A stretch of DNA of 64,000 bases from positions 1 through 64,000 of the forward strand of contig MU405250.1 of the NCBI GenBank assembly GCA_022836615.1, read 5' to 3'. Source of the DNA: Annulohypoxylon bovei var. microspora (lineage: Eukaryota > Ascomycota > Sordariomycetes > Xylariales > Hypoxylaceae). This document shows positions 1-11,842 of this stretch, one piece after another. Position numbers and translations under genes: made by a program. A model generated the notes under the pieces. The model had not been told where the DNA came from and ran no database searches. It worked only from the letters and a program-made list of their open reading frames with translations. Position 1 is the stretch's first letter. Each line of letters opens with the position of its first letter.

Positions 1-320
1 GTCTACCTACTTACCTCCAGCTATTAATGCATGTACTCATTTATCATCCCACCAATATGTGGCTTGATACCCACCAGCACAACTACCGTATTAGGAATAG
101 CTACTTCTATTTTCCAAAATTTAATTCTTTTTTGGCACAGTACCACCTATGGGCCACCATACCACTAAAATTTTCAGATCCAAGCTGTTATCGCAACTTT
201 TTATTTGTGACATTTTCTACAATAACAAAAACTTCTAACTTTATGCATTAACACTTGAGGATTTGACTATTTCTCCCCACCATTTTATTAGCTTACAATT
301 ATTACGCTGACAACAAGAAG
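1..320. other. Intergenic/upstream region of RPF1
   Basis: AT-rich stretch with no supported gene. A 74-codon open frame at 27-251 has no coding character or recognisable motif. It probably holds the RPF1 promoter and leader; any upstream neighbour lies outside the window. Confidence 0.5.
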
Positions 321-1626
321 ATGGGTACACAAAGATCTACCTCGCTGTCTAAGAAGACAGGAAACAAACTTCACCGTCAATCGTTATACGTAAAGCAAAA
401 ACAAGAGCGTGAGAAGGAGAAGCGCGAGACCCGTTTCCGAAGGAAGAAAGAAGAGGACAGAGAGCCTGAGCTTCGGAGAGCACGAGTTGCGCGAAACATA
501 CCAGCTACCATTGACCGGAAACGAGTCTGGGATGACGTTGACGATGATGGATTGGGCGCAAGCGTTGACATGGAGCAGCTGCTCAAGAAAAGGCGCTTAC
601 AACAACAGGAAGCAGAGGAAAATCTAGCTGCGGAAGCAGAAAATGGCGACGAGTCCGAAGAAGACGACGGCGAGGAAGACAGTATGCTAGGTTCGGACGA
701 TGAAGGGGAAGAATCCGACGAGGAGGCAGCAGCAAAAGCTCGCGCAAAACAAGTCATTCGAGATGATAGCGCCGCACCTTCGACCACTTCGACGAACCTC
801 GATCTTACACCCGAATCATTAGTGGCTAAATTTCCGTCGCTCTTCTCTGACGATGGACCCGCGGAACCTCAAGTTCTGGTTACCACTAACCTCAACTCAA
901 CTCTCCACGACCAAGCGAGACTGATATGTACCCTATTTCCACATAGTACATATATACCGCGATCGTCGCATAAGTATGGCTACAAATATAGCGTGAGGGA
1001 GATCTGCAAATTCGCGGGGAATAGGGGCTTCAGTACTGTCATGCTTCTGAGAGAAGACCAGAAGAAGCTAATTGGTCTGGACATGGTCCATCTTCCCTCG
1101 GGACCGACATTCCACTTCAGCATATCAAATTGGGTCGAAGGAAAGAAGCTACCGGGTCATGGTAACCCGACGAATCACTATCCAGAACTTTTACTCAACA
1201 ACTTCAAAACACCACTAGGTGTCCTCACCGCAAGACTCTTCCAATCCCTTTGGCCCAAAACCCCCGAGTTGCAAGGCCGACAAGTAGTTACGCTACATAA
1301 CCAGCGTGATTACATCTTCTTACGCCGGCATCGATATGTCTTCAGAGACAAGCGCGCGACAGAGAAGAGTGTGGTTGGCGCAGACGGGAAGGAGTTAAAA
1401 GGAGTAGAAAGCATTCGCACAGGTAAGTCAATAGCTAATGATTGTGTATGTGCCGTTGACCAATTACTAAAAATTTATAGGCCTTCAGGAGTTAGGACCC
1501 AGAGCAACACTTAAGCTTAGGCGCATTGACAAAGGAATTGGTCGGGCTGGAAGCGAAGGAGACGATGCCGTACAGTGGGAATGGAAGGCGAAGATGGAAA
1601 AGCAACGGACTAGATTTAATCTCTAA
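321..1626 (+). CDS. rpf1: Ribosome production factor 1 (Brix domain, RPF1)
   Basis: Two exons, 321..1422 and 1481..1626, give 415 aa. The 58-nt intron (GTAAGT...TATAG) is needed to reach the conserved C-terminus. Residues 1-60 are Lys/Arg/Glu-rich and 85-140 very acidic, as usual for nucleolar factors. A Brix domain runs from about residue 185 to 400 and includes SHKYGYKYSVREIC, HLPSGPTFHF and the basic FLRRHRYVFRDK segment. Exon 2 encodes the family's terminal GLQELGPRATLKLRRIDKG block. Rpf1 acts in the nucleolus during 60S subunit assembly, helping load 5S RNP and process 27S pre-rRNA (family knowledge). The identification is secure; the ATG choice follows the conserved basic N-terminus, and no other in-frame ATG lies close upstream. 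Confidence 0.93.
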
Positions 1627-2289
1627 ACCTGCCACATTCTCCCTGTCATCATACCGAGCCACGAAATTCAATATACCCAAGTGTTGGACCGCTGCTTAGA
1701 AGGTTTAATTCTTCATATCTACCTAACATGTCACATGTCAGTCTTAACATCCATCAGGTTGTTTAAAGGGAAATCTACTTCGTAGTAACGTTGGAAACTC
1801 AATTTACCCCTGTACCGCAGTGCCGGGTAATTTCTAGCGATCATCCACTAAAATAAGGTACATTGATAAGTAACCTGACGCTAGCAGCAAGGGAACCAAG
1901 GAGCCACGACCTCAGCACCTGCACCACTTGGCGATCTTAGATTTGTGACTTGTATGTATGTACAGTACAACCGTACTGTAGCACGGAAGTGTACCTAGGA
2001 AGTGTAGGGGTCATACAGCTGACTCTGACTGACATCTACCTAAACCTTCCCCGTGACATCTTTTGATGACCCATTTCATCTACATTTCATCATTGCGCCT
2101 AGTTCTTAGGGCATTGCTCGTATTCAACCAACTGCCATGATTGAGTAAATCTCACCTTCAAGGTAGTATCTTAACTACCTAGGTACCTATCACCAAAAGC
2201 GACCATTCCTTTTAGCCACGGTCGCTTGTTTCGCAGAAGACGCGCCTGTAAACGTACCTAGTGCAGACGGTCCTGGGATTTCGGCAGCT
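1627..2289. other. Intergenic RPF1-ENT
   Basis: No gene seen. It contains the perfect palindrome TACCTAGGTA at 2176-2185, one example of a motif family that recurs between genes across the window. It probably carries the RPF1 3' end and the promoter and leader of the transporter. Confidence 0.5.
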
Positions 2290-3734
2290 ATGGATCGGGT
2301 TCGCTCAATATTCAAGAAAAGGGAGGATGAGGTGGAAGAGGAATACCAACCCTTAACCGAGGAATCGCGATCCTTTGACGACGAACCTCACGGGCGCAAC
2401 GAGACCGATGATACACCATTCTCGTGGATCGAATACGGTCTCTTCGGTATACTCGGCATTGCGATGCTATGGGCCTGGTATGAGATACCTCATCTAAGGG
2501 TTCACCTATACCGAGAGTTTGTTGACTAACGTCAAAATTATACAGGAATATGTTCCTCGCTGCAGCGCCTTACTTCCAGACTCGATTTCAAGATGACGAC
2601 TGGGTCCTCAGCAATTTCCAGTCGGCAATTATATCGGTGTCGACACTTGGGAACTTGGGATCGATGATCGTATTGACAAATGTCCAATACACTGCGTCTT
2701 ATCCATTCCGGATCAACCTCGCCCTCTACATAAATGTCGTTATATTTGCCTTATTAACAGCCTCGACCGTCATGTTCGTCGATACGTCACCTTCGACGTA
2801 CTTAGTGTTTTTATTGGCTATGGTGGCTTTCACCGCTTGGGCGGCTGGGTTGATACAGAATGGCGCATTTGCATTTGCATCAAGCTTTGGACGACCCGAA
2901 TACATGCAGGCTATCATGGCCGGTCAAGGCGTAGCAGGAGTGCTACCTGCGCTCGTTCAAGTCATCACGGTTCTTGTCACGCCGCCACCCGATGCAACTT
3001 CTGGAGTACAAGAAGGGGCCTCGTCAGGCAATGGGAAAGCTGCATTCATCTACTTCCTCACCGCCGTGATTATATCCCTCATAGCGCTCGTGGCCTTCAT
3101 CCCACTGGTTAACCGTCATAACCGGATTGTCGAAAATAGGATGATGGAACATATGGCTGCGTCGATGACAAGCATCGAATCTGCAGAACGTGCAGCGCGT
3201 AAGGTCGTCAGCATGCTGACGCTCTTCCGAAAGCTCCATTGGCTAGCGGGCGGGGTTTTTATGTGCTTCGCCGTCGCCATGTTTTTTCCGGTCTTCACAC
3301 CGAAGATTTTATCAGTGACACCGCCGGAGGACGCGAGCTTATTATTACAACCAGCGGCCTTCATTCCGCTCGGCTTCTTGTTCTGGAATCTCGGCGATCT
3401 CGGAGGCAGGACCAGTTCTCTCTTCCTCTCACTCCGGGACCGGCCCGCTTTATTGTTTGTGGCGAGTATCGCACGGTTCCTGTTCTTGCCGCTTTACGCC
3501 CTATGCAATCTGCACGGAAAAGGGGCCGTTATAAACAGTGATGTGTTCTATCTGCTTCTAGTCCAATTCCCCTACGGCTTCACCACCGGTTGGCTGGGTT
3601 CTAACTGCATGATGGCTGCCGGCGAGTGGGTTGAAGATGGGGAACGCGAGGCCTCTGGAGGATTCATGGGGTTAGCGCTAGTGGCTGGCTTAGCTTTTGG
3701 TAGCCTGCTGAGCTTCACGGCTGCCGGGATATGA
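2290..3734 (+). CDS. Equilibrative nucleoside transporter family protein (SLC29/FUN26-like)
   Basis: Two exons, 2290..2477 and 2546..3734, give 458 aa. The 68-nt intron (GTATGA...TACAG, branch TGACTAAC) joins W to NMFLAAAPYF, rebuilding the WNMFL-AAPYF signature at the end of ENT helix 1. A hydrophilic acidic N-terminus (about 45 aa) precedes roughly 11 hydrophobic segments. GLIQNGAFAFASSFGRPEY with QAIMAGQGVAGVLPA is the diagnostic ENT helix 4-5 region. ENT proteins move nucleosides or nucleobases down gradients; yeast Fun26 sits in the vacuolar membrane. The substrate and membrane here are not determinable. The C-terminus FMGLALVAGLAFGSLLSF fits the last ENT helix. The family call is strong; the plasma membrane versus vacuole question is open. 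Confidence 0.92.
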
Positions 3735-4990
3735 TGAGATTTATGATGGTGGCAAACGGGATTCGAGAACTTTTTTTTTCTCCAAGATAACGGTACCGAA
3801 GGATTATTCATAACGCATATTGGGTATGGCGCATATAGAATCTTACATCTAGATTATTGATATGATGAGTATATTAAGATTATTCCTTACTTGCTACCTT
3901 ACCTACTACCTAGCAAGTACACAATCTTGGTGTGTATCTAGCAGTAGGTAACCACCCGAGGGAGTGGATATTAGATCGTCGTGCATGTACTTGCAGCGAA
4001 TCAGAGTGCTCAGGTTACTTCTCACGATACTCATATGTCGCTAGTTTTGGCAGTTTGCTAGCAGGGTACATGATTCCTCCACAGGGGTAAATTAATCTCG
4101 ATCACATCGGTCACACGGATCGTTTAACTTGTGCCCATACGATGGAGTAGTTCTCACAATGGAACATATGATAATAGTCCTACCTATTCAATGGCTTAGG
4201 AATTCGTTAGCCCGGGCCGTCTATGTACTAATTTTATCTCTTCTGATGGAGGTCCGGGTTCTCTAGACCCTAGACTGCGCCACTATGTAGGTAGTATGGT
4301 TCAGCGTGCCCGCAGCCGCACCTGGACACACCTGGATACGCTGGAGACTGGAGTCCTAGACCTGGACCTGGACCTAGACATTTACATAATGTTCCCCTAC
4401 CTACCTGGTAGGCTTAAACGGCAGTTGAGTAAAACGTCATAAATGCAAGCCATTCTCCATTTGCTTTTCCAAAATCGTCTTCATGCCGTTCGATTGCTTT
4501 TACGGAAAGGGATGTGGTTCGTTTTTAATTTTTCATATTCGTATTTCGCCATCGATAACATTTGGTGGCTATCCCCCCTAATTGTATAAATATTCCCATC
4601 GTTACGTCTACTAGTTTCACCGATGCCAATGTCTCCTTTCCATTGACCGAGTCCTTCGTTAAACCCAGACACAATTGAATAATCGGGAAGGTGTATTGAT
4701 TCAATACTTTTATACGACTTATACCTTTTATGCCACTTATACTACCCTAGGTCGATACCCTCTTATACTTTATCTGGAGAGGCTAATTTAGGTTTCCGCT
4801 ATACTGTGGACTGGGCTACAAAGAAAGACACGATTTCAACTTATAATAACCCGTTCACCTTTTCTTTTTTTTAAAGAAGAAAAAAAAGAAAGAATACTCC
4901 CCAGATGCGATTCTTTTCCGATCCAGCAATCTCAAATCTCTCCAAGGATTTCGCCGCGTTTCTTTTAATTCGAAGAAGCTGCTCTCCGCC
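3735..4990. other. Intergenic ENT-IPK1 (1.26 kb)
   Basis: No gene seen. It includes a T-run (3771-3779) flanked by GAGAA/TTCTC just after the transporter, several TACCTACC motifs (3895-3950), and a CCTGGA-rich patch near 4320-4380. Close to IPK1 is a perfect 12-bp inverted repeat at 4861-4891, listed separately. A 63-codon reverse frame at 4481-4672 is not convincing. Confidence 0.5.
4861..4891. repeat. Inverted repeat in the IPK1 leader/promoter
   Basis: TTTCTTTTTTTT at 4861-4872 and AAAAAAAAGAAA at 4880-4891 are perfect reverse complements around a 7-nt loop. They lie about 100 nt before the IPK1 start codon. If transcribed, an A/U hairpin would sit in the leader; if not, it is a homopurine/homopyrimidine promoter tract. 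Confidence 0.7.
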
Positions 4991-6118
4991 ATGAAGCCGC
5001 TAAAAGACATCTGGAGCGAGCTCTCCAAGCCTCTGCCCGCGGGGTATCAATACCAGTTAGGCGCCGAGCAGGCCGGGCCCGCCACCGTCGTATCTCCAAA
5101 GGAGGTATATGACCTGAGCTATATTCTCCACAGGTCGGAATTCGCTCACCTGGCCGAGGGTCGCGCCAATGCCGTCTTCAGGATCAAGGAGCCCAAGGAC
5201 CCGGCCGTCCCCGCGGGCTTCTTCCGCGGCACGCTGTTGCGCGTGCCCAAGGCCACCCCCGACGTCACCCCCTGCGACTACGAGACCCTGCAGGACTTCC
5301 AGCAGAAGTTCGTCGACGTCCACGTCGGCCGCCAGCACGTCGTGCCCCAGATCCTCGTCCGCATCACCCAGGTCGTCGCCACGGCCCTCAACGCCAGGCG
5401 CGACAGTGCTCTGCGTGTTAAAGGCGTAAAGGGCGACCAGAGCACCATCCTGCCCGGCTATGCCATGCTCGTTGAGGACATGGGCCCGTCCCCCGACTGC
5501 AAGGCCCTCGAGTTCAAGCCCAAGTGGCTGGCCCAGTCCCCCATGGCCCCCACCGATGCTACGCGGTGCCGCACCTGCGCCAGAGAGGCCCTGCGCGGCG
5601 CCAAGCTGAAGAAGAAGGGCTTCCGCGCCCCAACCCCCGTGTGCCCCCTCGGCCTCCTACATACGAACCGCGCCGTGGTCATGAGCACGATCGAGCGGCT
5701 CGCGCCTACATGGACCGAGCGAGACCGAGTACGGTTAGCCGACGCGCTGAAAGACAGCGGCGTGCTCGAGCGCCTCCGCGACCTGCAGGAAGAAGGCGAC
5801 TCGGGCGATGCGTTGTTCACACGCCCCTCCGACGCTAGGTTCGGCCTGTCGATGACGTTGAGGGACTGCTCGTGCTTCGTGCGGGTGCCGGTGGACCCCG
5901 ACGCGCCGGTCATCATCAAGCTGGCGGACGTGGACAAGAAGAACTGGCGCCAGAAGCAGTCGTACTGGCAGCGGCGCCACAACGACCTCGTCGACGACGG
6001 GTGGTACCGGGGCGAGGAGAGCCCCTCGGTCGAGACGGCGTGCGTGTTACGGCTCGACCACTGCCTCAGAAAGGGGCTCGAGGTCCCGCCGGCGTTCCGC
6101 GAGAGGCTCCGGCGTTGA
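4991..6118 (+). CDS. ipk1: Inositol-pentakisphosphate 2-kinase (IPK1)
   Basis: A single exon of 375 aa. The enzyme transfers phosphate from ATP to the 2-OH of inositol pentakisphosphate to make phytate (InsP6), which in fungi supports mRNA export and signalling (family knowledge). The frame shows the family's EFKPKW block around residues 174-179, followed by a Cys-rich stretch (CRTCAREALRG), GLLHTNRAVV, and MTLRDCSCFVRV with a later KLADVDKKNW motif. Length matches fungal IPK1 proteins. Third codon positions are very GC-rich compared with flanking DNA, supporting the frame. The start ATG follows an A/T-rich leader; nothing upstream in frame extends the family match. Confidence 0.9.
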   Translation: MKPLKDIWSELSKPLPAGYQYQLGAEQAGPATVVSPKEVYDLSYILHRSEFAHLAEGRANAVFRIKEPKDPAVPAGFFRGTLLRVPKATPDVTPCDYETLQDFQQKFVDVHVGRQHVVPQILVRITQVVATALNARRDSALRVKGVKGDQSTILPGYAMLVEDMGPSPDCKALEFKPKWLAQSPMAPTDATRCRTCAREALRGAKLKKKGFRAPTPVCPLGLLHTNRAVVMSTIERLAPTWTERDRVRLADALKDSGVLERLRDLQEEGDSGDALFTRPSDARFGLSMTLRDCSCFVRVPVDPDAPVIIKLADVDKKNWRQKQSYWQRRHNDLVDDGWYRGEESPSVETACVLRLDHCLRKGLEVPPAFRERLRR

Positions 6119-8062
6119 ATTTCCTAGATCTCATGTGGCTTGGCACGGTGCTATTCTGGCGGTCTGGAATACGTTTATAATCCTTTTTTTCTCCTTTTTC
6201 TCTTTTGTTTTACGTCATCTTATGCCTTACTGCCGTTACGAGAAGATGATCTTCATGATGCAAGTAATACTATACAGGGGGTTTTAAAGGGTGGTCGGGA
6301 GAGCATCTGGTTGGACGGGTGGCAGGCTGTCGTTACACAAGATCCAATATTATAGAGAGGGTTGGCCTCGCGGCCACGGTGAGGACGGCAAGATTGTGTT
6401 TTTACTGGAGTTTCGTTTCTTTCATGTTGGAGCATGGTCTTTAAGGAGGTTGGTACAAAAACAGGGGGGGAAACAGACAGAGAAAGTAATCTAGAACACC
6501 TCAATACAGTGTGTCTTATATATGTGTTTGTTATATGTGTTGGTAATCACTTGTTTGAACAGGTGCTACTTGATGTTTTAGAATGTCGTCAATTTCTAGT
6601 CTTACTACCTAGACTAATTACCAAGGTATCTTTTTGCGATCTCGGATGTTTCGATACGGCAAGGCTGTAGTGTTTCAATAGGTAAGTAAGCACTTCAAAC
6701 CATTAGAAATTTCAACCAGAATATCAATAATTTACACGTGCAATCCTGCTGAAGCACGTGGACTACAGCTAAACTACCTGGGTAAGCGTAGTAGAATCTC
6801 TTAAACGGTCATATATCACATTGTTGGTTGTGGGCAGAAATCTTGCCTCTAGATGTTAGAGAGTTAGGGCTAGCCACATAAAACAGCAAGACTTATAAAA
6901 CATATTTCTTGTCGAAACTTGGATTTAGTAGTGAAAAAAAAAAACGGCATACCCAGACTTCACGATAGTTGTGTCCGGTTAGATGCAGAATAATGGAGAA
7001 GACATGTACCCAAGCGAGAGGTTAGACAAGAGCCGGCGCCACTTCTAAAAACTCTTTTTAAGACCCGACGTTAGCTAGCACCCACTCTAAGCAGTTTAAG
7101 CAGCTTAAGGTTTTAGATGCTCGCGTGCTCCCTTTCCAAGTATTTTCTAGGTGGAATTCAGAAAACCCACAGCACTGTCTAGGGCAAGTGCAGTGCAGTG
7201 CAGTGCAGTGGCGTGAAACGATGAAACCGGCGGCTTCCTCTCAGTGGTGTGTGTCAGCCGTCACCGTCAGCCGGGAAGGAACAGAAACAGAAACAGCAAG
7301 AAAGGTAGAATGCACAGGCCACATGCATTATTTCCTCATCTGCCCCCATATTAATGTTGCCGAGCTTGGCTAGTGCGGACGAGTATAAACCGCTAACGGG
7401 AAGCGCGTTTTCTCCGCAAGACCCGTATTATTATCTTGATTCACCAACCATGATCAGGATAGAAGCTCGATCAAGCACCAAGGGAACCTTGGAAGGCAAG
7501 GAAAAAAAAAAATGTTCGCGTTACCTCCACCATCTCCTTGGTGTCCCAAATTCACAAAGCTTGCGTTGGAGTGCATAGCATAGCGTCATTTCCCTGCACA
7601 AATCCCTTGATCCCTTACTATTCTGAATTCTCAATCCACAATCCACGATCATACAGGTCCATACAATTCCTATCAAAGACCTAGAAAGCCCTAGCTTCCA
7701 CCCACTCTGCCGCTCTCTTCTGCAAGTCTCTGCCACTCCCATCATACGACTTACCGCCTAGAACTTCACCGCACCCACGCATTCGCGCACGATCAGCCAT
7801 TGCTTTGCTGTTAATTGTGGTTCGATCTAGCCAATTCTCCGGACGGCCGCCACCTCGACCGATTTCACCGATTTGCATTATATTTTATCCTCGCTTAATC
7901 CATCACATCACCGCCATACCGCCGCTTTCTTTCCCACTTAGTACCTACATACACATACAGTACAGTACAGTACATACCTACCACACCTATCCTAGCCATC
8001 GTTTTTGCGAGAGAAGGGTTTATAGGATATACCATGGGAATCGAATAAATGCTTCACTCAAC
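6119..8062. other. Intergenic IPK1-MDM34 (1.94 kb)
   Basis: No supported gene. Short frames of 65-83 codons on both strands lack codon bias or motifs. It contains a GTGCA pentanucleotide array (7188-7211) and, before MDM34, a C/T-rich tract with ACAGTACAGTACAGTAC near 7957-7973 that looks like leader or promoter sequence. Confidence 0.5.
7188..7211. repeat. Pentanucleotide microsatellite (GTGCA)4
   Basis: Four head-to-tail GTGCA units plus a partial fifth in the IPK1-MDM34 spacer. It overlaps no supported gene. Confidence 0.9.
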
Positions 8063-10241
8063 ATGGCCTTTAACTTCAACTGGTCGCCGCTCACGGCCGA
8101 CGCTGAGTTCTATAAACGAGCCCAGGAGCTTCTTACGAACGCACTCAATAAATCTCCGAAACCTCCTATAATCGTCGATGATATCCTCGTCACTGAGTTC
8201 AACCTCGGCTCCGTCCCGCCAGACCTGGAGATACTAGAGATAGGAGATCTTGCCGAGGATAGGTTTCGAGGCATCTTCAAAATGTGCTATTCGGGCGATG
8301 CATTCTTGACGCTGAAGACGAGAGTTCAAGTAGGTGCCTTTTTTTTCTTCCTATTTGGTGGTTTCGCTGGTATACAGAAAGAAAGAAAAAATACTGTGGA
8401 GAGGAAGATGGGAATGGCTACAATCCGGTTCCGGCTATCATGGGAAACTTCAACATTTTACGATATTATACCAAAGCTACGTCGAGGCGATGCGAGATTT
8501 ATCGATAGTTCATTATATCCAAATCATCTTTCAATTTAGAGAGCTAGTGCTCTGGACGTCACACGAAATTTTCTTATATCGAAGCTACGAACGCCACCGG
8601 ATTTCACGGCGGGGACAGCTCCCAAGCTTCACTTCCACCCCTTTTCCAATATTTTTTTGTTTAGATCTACGCGGAAACATGATCGTTCTACTTTTTGCGC
8701 GTCTGTGGAGTTTCGCATGAATCATTGTAATTACCTAGGGTAGCTTATCAGGGGTTCGCGTTTTTCTCGGGATGTTTATATTTTTCTGACTTCCCCAATT
8801 ATCCGCCAAAGGTTCGTGCGTCATATAGGGTAATGGCTAATATTATAACCTCATGTAGGCAAACCCCTTAAACACATACCTCTCAGCTAAGCCGAGCTTC
8901 ACGTCGCCGCAACCATTAGCGGCTGCAGCAAGTCTCACGATACCATTATCTATCACGCTATCTGAGATCAAGCTATCCGCCTTCATTATATTGGTCTTTT
9001 CGAAACAGAAGGGCCTCACAATAGTATTCCGAAATGACCCCCTCGAGTCCCTCAAGGTCTCCTCGACCTTCGACTCGATCCAGTTCGTTCGAGACTACCT
9101 TCAGAGAACTATTGAAGGGCAGTTAAGAGCTTTGATGATGGATGAGTTACCGGCTATTATCCATAAACTCTCATTACGGCTTTGGTGTCCTGACCAATTA
9201 CCGAGGGAGGAGGTGTCGCCGAAAGAAGGATCTGAAGATGAAGCTGTCATCGATCCTTTCGCCAACCCGCCTCCGGAAGCTGTCGATTCTAACGGTCACG
9301 TGCTTGACGCGAACGATATTGCGTCACTGTCTATGGATGGTGGTTCGGAATTGCAATCATTATTTTCCCAGAAGAATTTATTAAAACTTGCAGCCCTTAC
9401 CGACTCGCACAGGACATTGTCACTATTCACACCCGGGATTCGCGATGTGTTGTTTAGGGCTTGGGCCGGATCGATGGATCGGAGCGATACCGGATATTCA
9501 ACTCCCGCGTTGACGCCCAGTCTCATGCGTACCCAATCTGTGCAGGGGAGCAGCACGACATACACGTTTACAGATTCTAGCAGCATAGACCAAGGTAGTA
9601 TACCTTCACGACCATCCTTGTCTAGTCTCCACTCGGCCACAACTGGTTTGGCCCTTGGCGCTGGTAGACATTCAAGAAGTTCACGTAAAAAGAAGACGCG
9701 TGTGGTCAACCTGCGTCGGAGTAAGACCGGAAGCGAGGCTACTAGCGAAAGTAGTGAGGGTGTCTCAGATACCACATCTGTTGCGGGCCCATTCTCGGAG
9801 CCAATCTTGCCTAACTCAATTCCAGAAGATCACGAGGAGGAGCTGGCTGATGAAGATGAGCCATACTCAACCCAAGTTCATTACAGGTCCGAGAGGGAAG
9901 TACCATCTCGAACTCCTTTGAAGATGGACATATATCAAGATCCGGATATTGACGAGGATGGCCCCATACTATCGGTGGAGCCAGATGCGGAGGTGCCTCC
10001 AGTCCAGCAGAAGAAGGTCGTAGAACCGACCCGCTTCACTTCATCCTCCAAGAGTCCGTTCAACCTGGAGCGGCATCGGCCGATGGGATCCGACACGTCG
10101 TCCGTGATTCTCGAACAGGCCTGGATAATGAAGATGGCCGGCGAGATCGCGCGTCGTGTTTACGACGAGAAGCAACGAAATGAGAACTTCTGGGCGGAGC
10201 GAGACGACACTCCACCCCCCGCATACCAAGCGACACAATAG
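8063..10241 (+). CDS. mdm34: Mitochondrial distribution and morphology protein 34 (ERMES subunit)
   Basis: Exons 8063..8329 and 8859..10241 give 549 aa. Exon 1 encodes MAFNFNWSPLTADAEFYKRA and ends at LKTRVQ. Exon 2 resumes with ANPLNTYLSAKPSFTSPQPL, so the family sequence is continuous across a 529-nt intron (GTAGGT...TGTAG). The SMP lipid-transfer domain covers about residues 1-200, including KLSAFIILVFSKQKGL and FRNDPLESLKVSSTFDS. The remainder is Ser-rich and probably disordered, with a basic SSRKKKTRVVNLRRSKTGS patch and a conserved C-terminal AWIMKMAGEIARRVYDEK helix. Mdm34 sits on the mitochondrial outer membrane in the ER-mitochondria encounter structure with Mmm1, Mdm10 and Mdm12 (family knowledge). 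Confidence 0.92.
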
Positions 10242-11635
10242 ATCGATAGATCGTACAGGAAAAGCAACTTCCAATCCTTTAAATTTTTCGTTTGTCTATA
10301 TCTAGCATGCAGCAAGCACCTAGACAGACTGTACATACGGGTTATGGCGTTACGACAGGGATCATGGCGAGGTGGGGTAACCGGGGATTTGGAGATATCC
10401 GGATGTTTTTTAATGTCGATTTGAGTGGCGGTGTGCAGCAGAGGCGTTTTGGGCGAAACGGTTTTAAAAAAAAGTTGTGTGGGTTAATTTGTACCGCCCT
10501 TGCCGCTTTTTGGAAAGGCCTGATTCTATTTTTCCGTTTCTTGGATGCGAAGAAAGTCGAGAGTTATTATGCATAGCTCAGACGAATCATCTCACATCGT
10601 ACATGTTTTTTTGACACAATTCTTTAAACCACCTCTCCTATGTAACGAGGTTTGCGACCTAGAAGGCCATGGAAGACTCGTTTGTCAAGGTAGGGGAGGG
10701 GGCACGGACGGATGGGAGGGGAGCAAAAGGAACGGCATCGGAATGGACGGGATAGGACATGGAATTAAGATCAAAGATTGATCGCTGGTGCATATGCGTC
10801 TCCCGGTACGAACCTTCAGATATTAAGGTGCTGGGAGACTCGCTCGAGGCTGGAGACCTCTTGAGAGAAAAACTCCAATCCAATATAAATCAAAGAACAT
10901 ATACCGCCCAATGATAACTGTCCGATCTATGCGACGTGATGAGATTGATTAAGTTTTATATTTCTTACTAGCAGTACTAATACTCGAGAAGTATCTTGGA
11001 CGAGTGAGCTCTGGCATAGTAAGCTAGGTAGGAGCAAGCTTAGCCCCTAAAACCAGCCATTATGAAGCTATAATTCTGCTATAGTAGCACGTTTGTTATA
11101 TGTACGTCAAAAGCTCAATTTAGAAGATACAATCCTCTTCATTAACTACCTAGTAGCAATAACAAGTCTTTGCAATTCATAATTCGTTTCCTTCGGCGAC
11201 TTCTTGCCACCCTAACCCCGTCCCCTAATCAATAACGCCTTCGTGTACATACACACACTATACGTGCGAGTAGTCTCGATATGCCACGTCAGAGACTACC
11301 TACTAAGTCGGGAGCTGAATAACTAGTAGCAGCATGTTGGCGAAGCATAGCCTCCCTTCCATCTATTTTTGAGCCCCTAATGCAGGTTATTCCCCATCTC
11401 CAATCCTTCCCCCGAACGGCCGAAAGCCAATGAATATCTCGGCCCCGACCTCCCTATTTTAGGGTAGTTATACCGAATTTAGCCAGCTATTTAGCTATTC
11501 GGTATGTATGTATTCAGTATGTAGTTTTGGCTAGCTCGGCGCGACGCGATGCTTGTCAAGACGGTAGTAGGCACTTTGTAGAACGCGTCTGCCAGGTTAG
11601 ATTCACCTTGGGTAGGTAAGCAGCTAGTCCGACTC
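10242..11635. other. Intergenic MDM34-YAF9 (convergent)
   Basis: 3' ends of two convergent genes. Short frames at 10292-10781 show no coding character. No RNA gene or repeat of note was seen. The GC-rich block immediately left of YAF9 (11636-11842) is described separately. Confidence 0.5.
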
Positions 11636-11842
11636 CTACGCAATACGCTCGCCGCGCCCCAGCTTCCTAAGGTGCTCGGCGGGGACCTTGAGGTCGACGA
11701 GCCGGGTGGCGGCCTCCTCGCCCTCGTGCCGTCTCAGCAGCGCGGTCCTAGCCAGCACGTCGCTGAGGCGCGGCCGCCCGCGCTTGCGCTTAACAACCTC
11801 GCCCGCACCTGCGCCTAGCCCTCTGCCCCGCCCGGACGCGCC
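11636..11842 (-). other. In-frame coding-like extension beyond the YAF9 stop
   Basis: Reading on in the YAF9 frame past its TAG (11843-11845) gives 68 sense codons and then a second TAG (11636-11638). The stretch is GC-rich at third positions like YAF9 itself. It encodes a basic AT-hook-like motif, VVKRKRGRPRLSDVL, then an Arg/Glu-rich helix and VDLKVPAEHLRKLGRGERIA. The few GT...AG pairs I could find near the stop are too short (24-33 nt) or break the frame. It may be a translated extension (readthrough), a C-terminus lost by a recent nonsense change, or a base error in the TAG. It is not proven to be translated. Confidence 0.45.
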
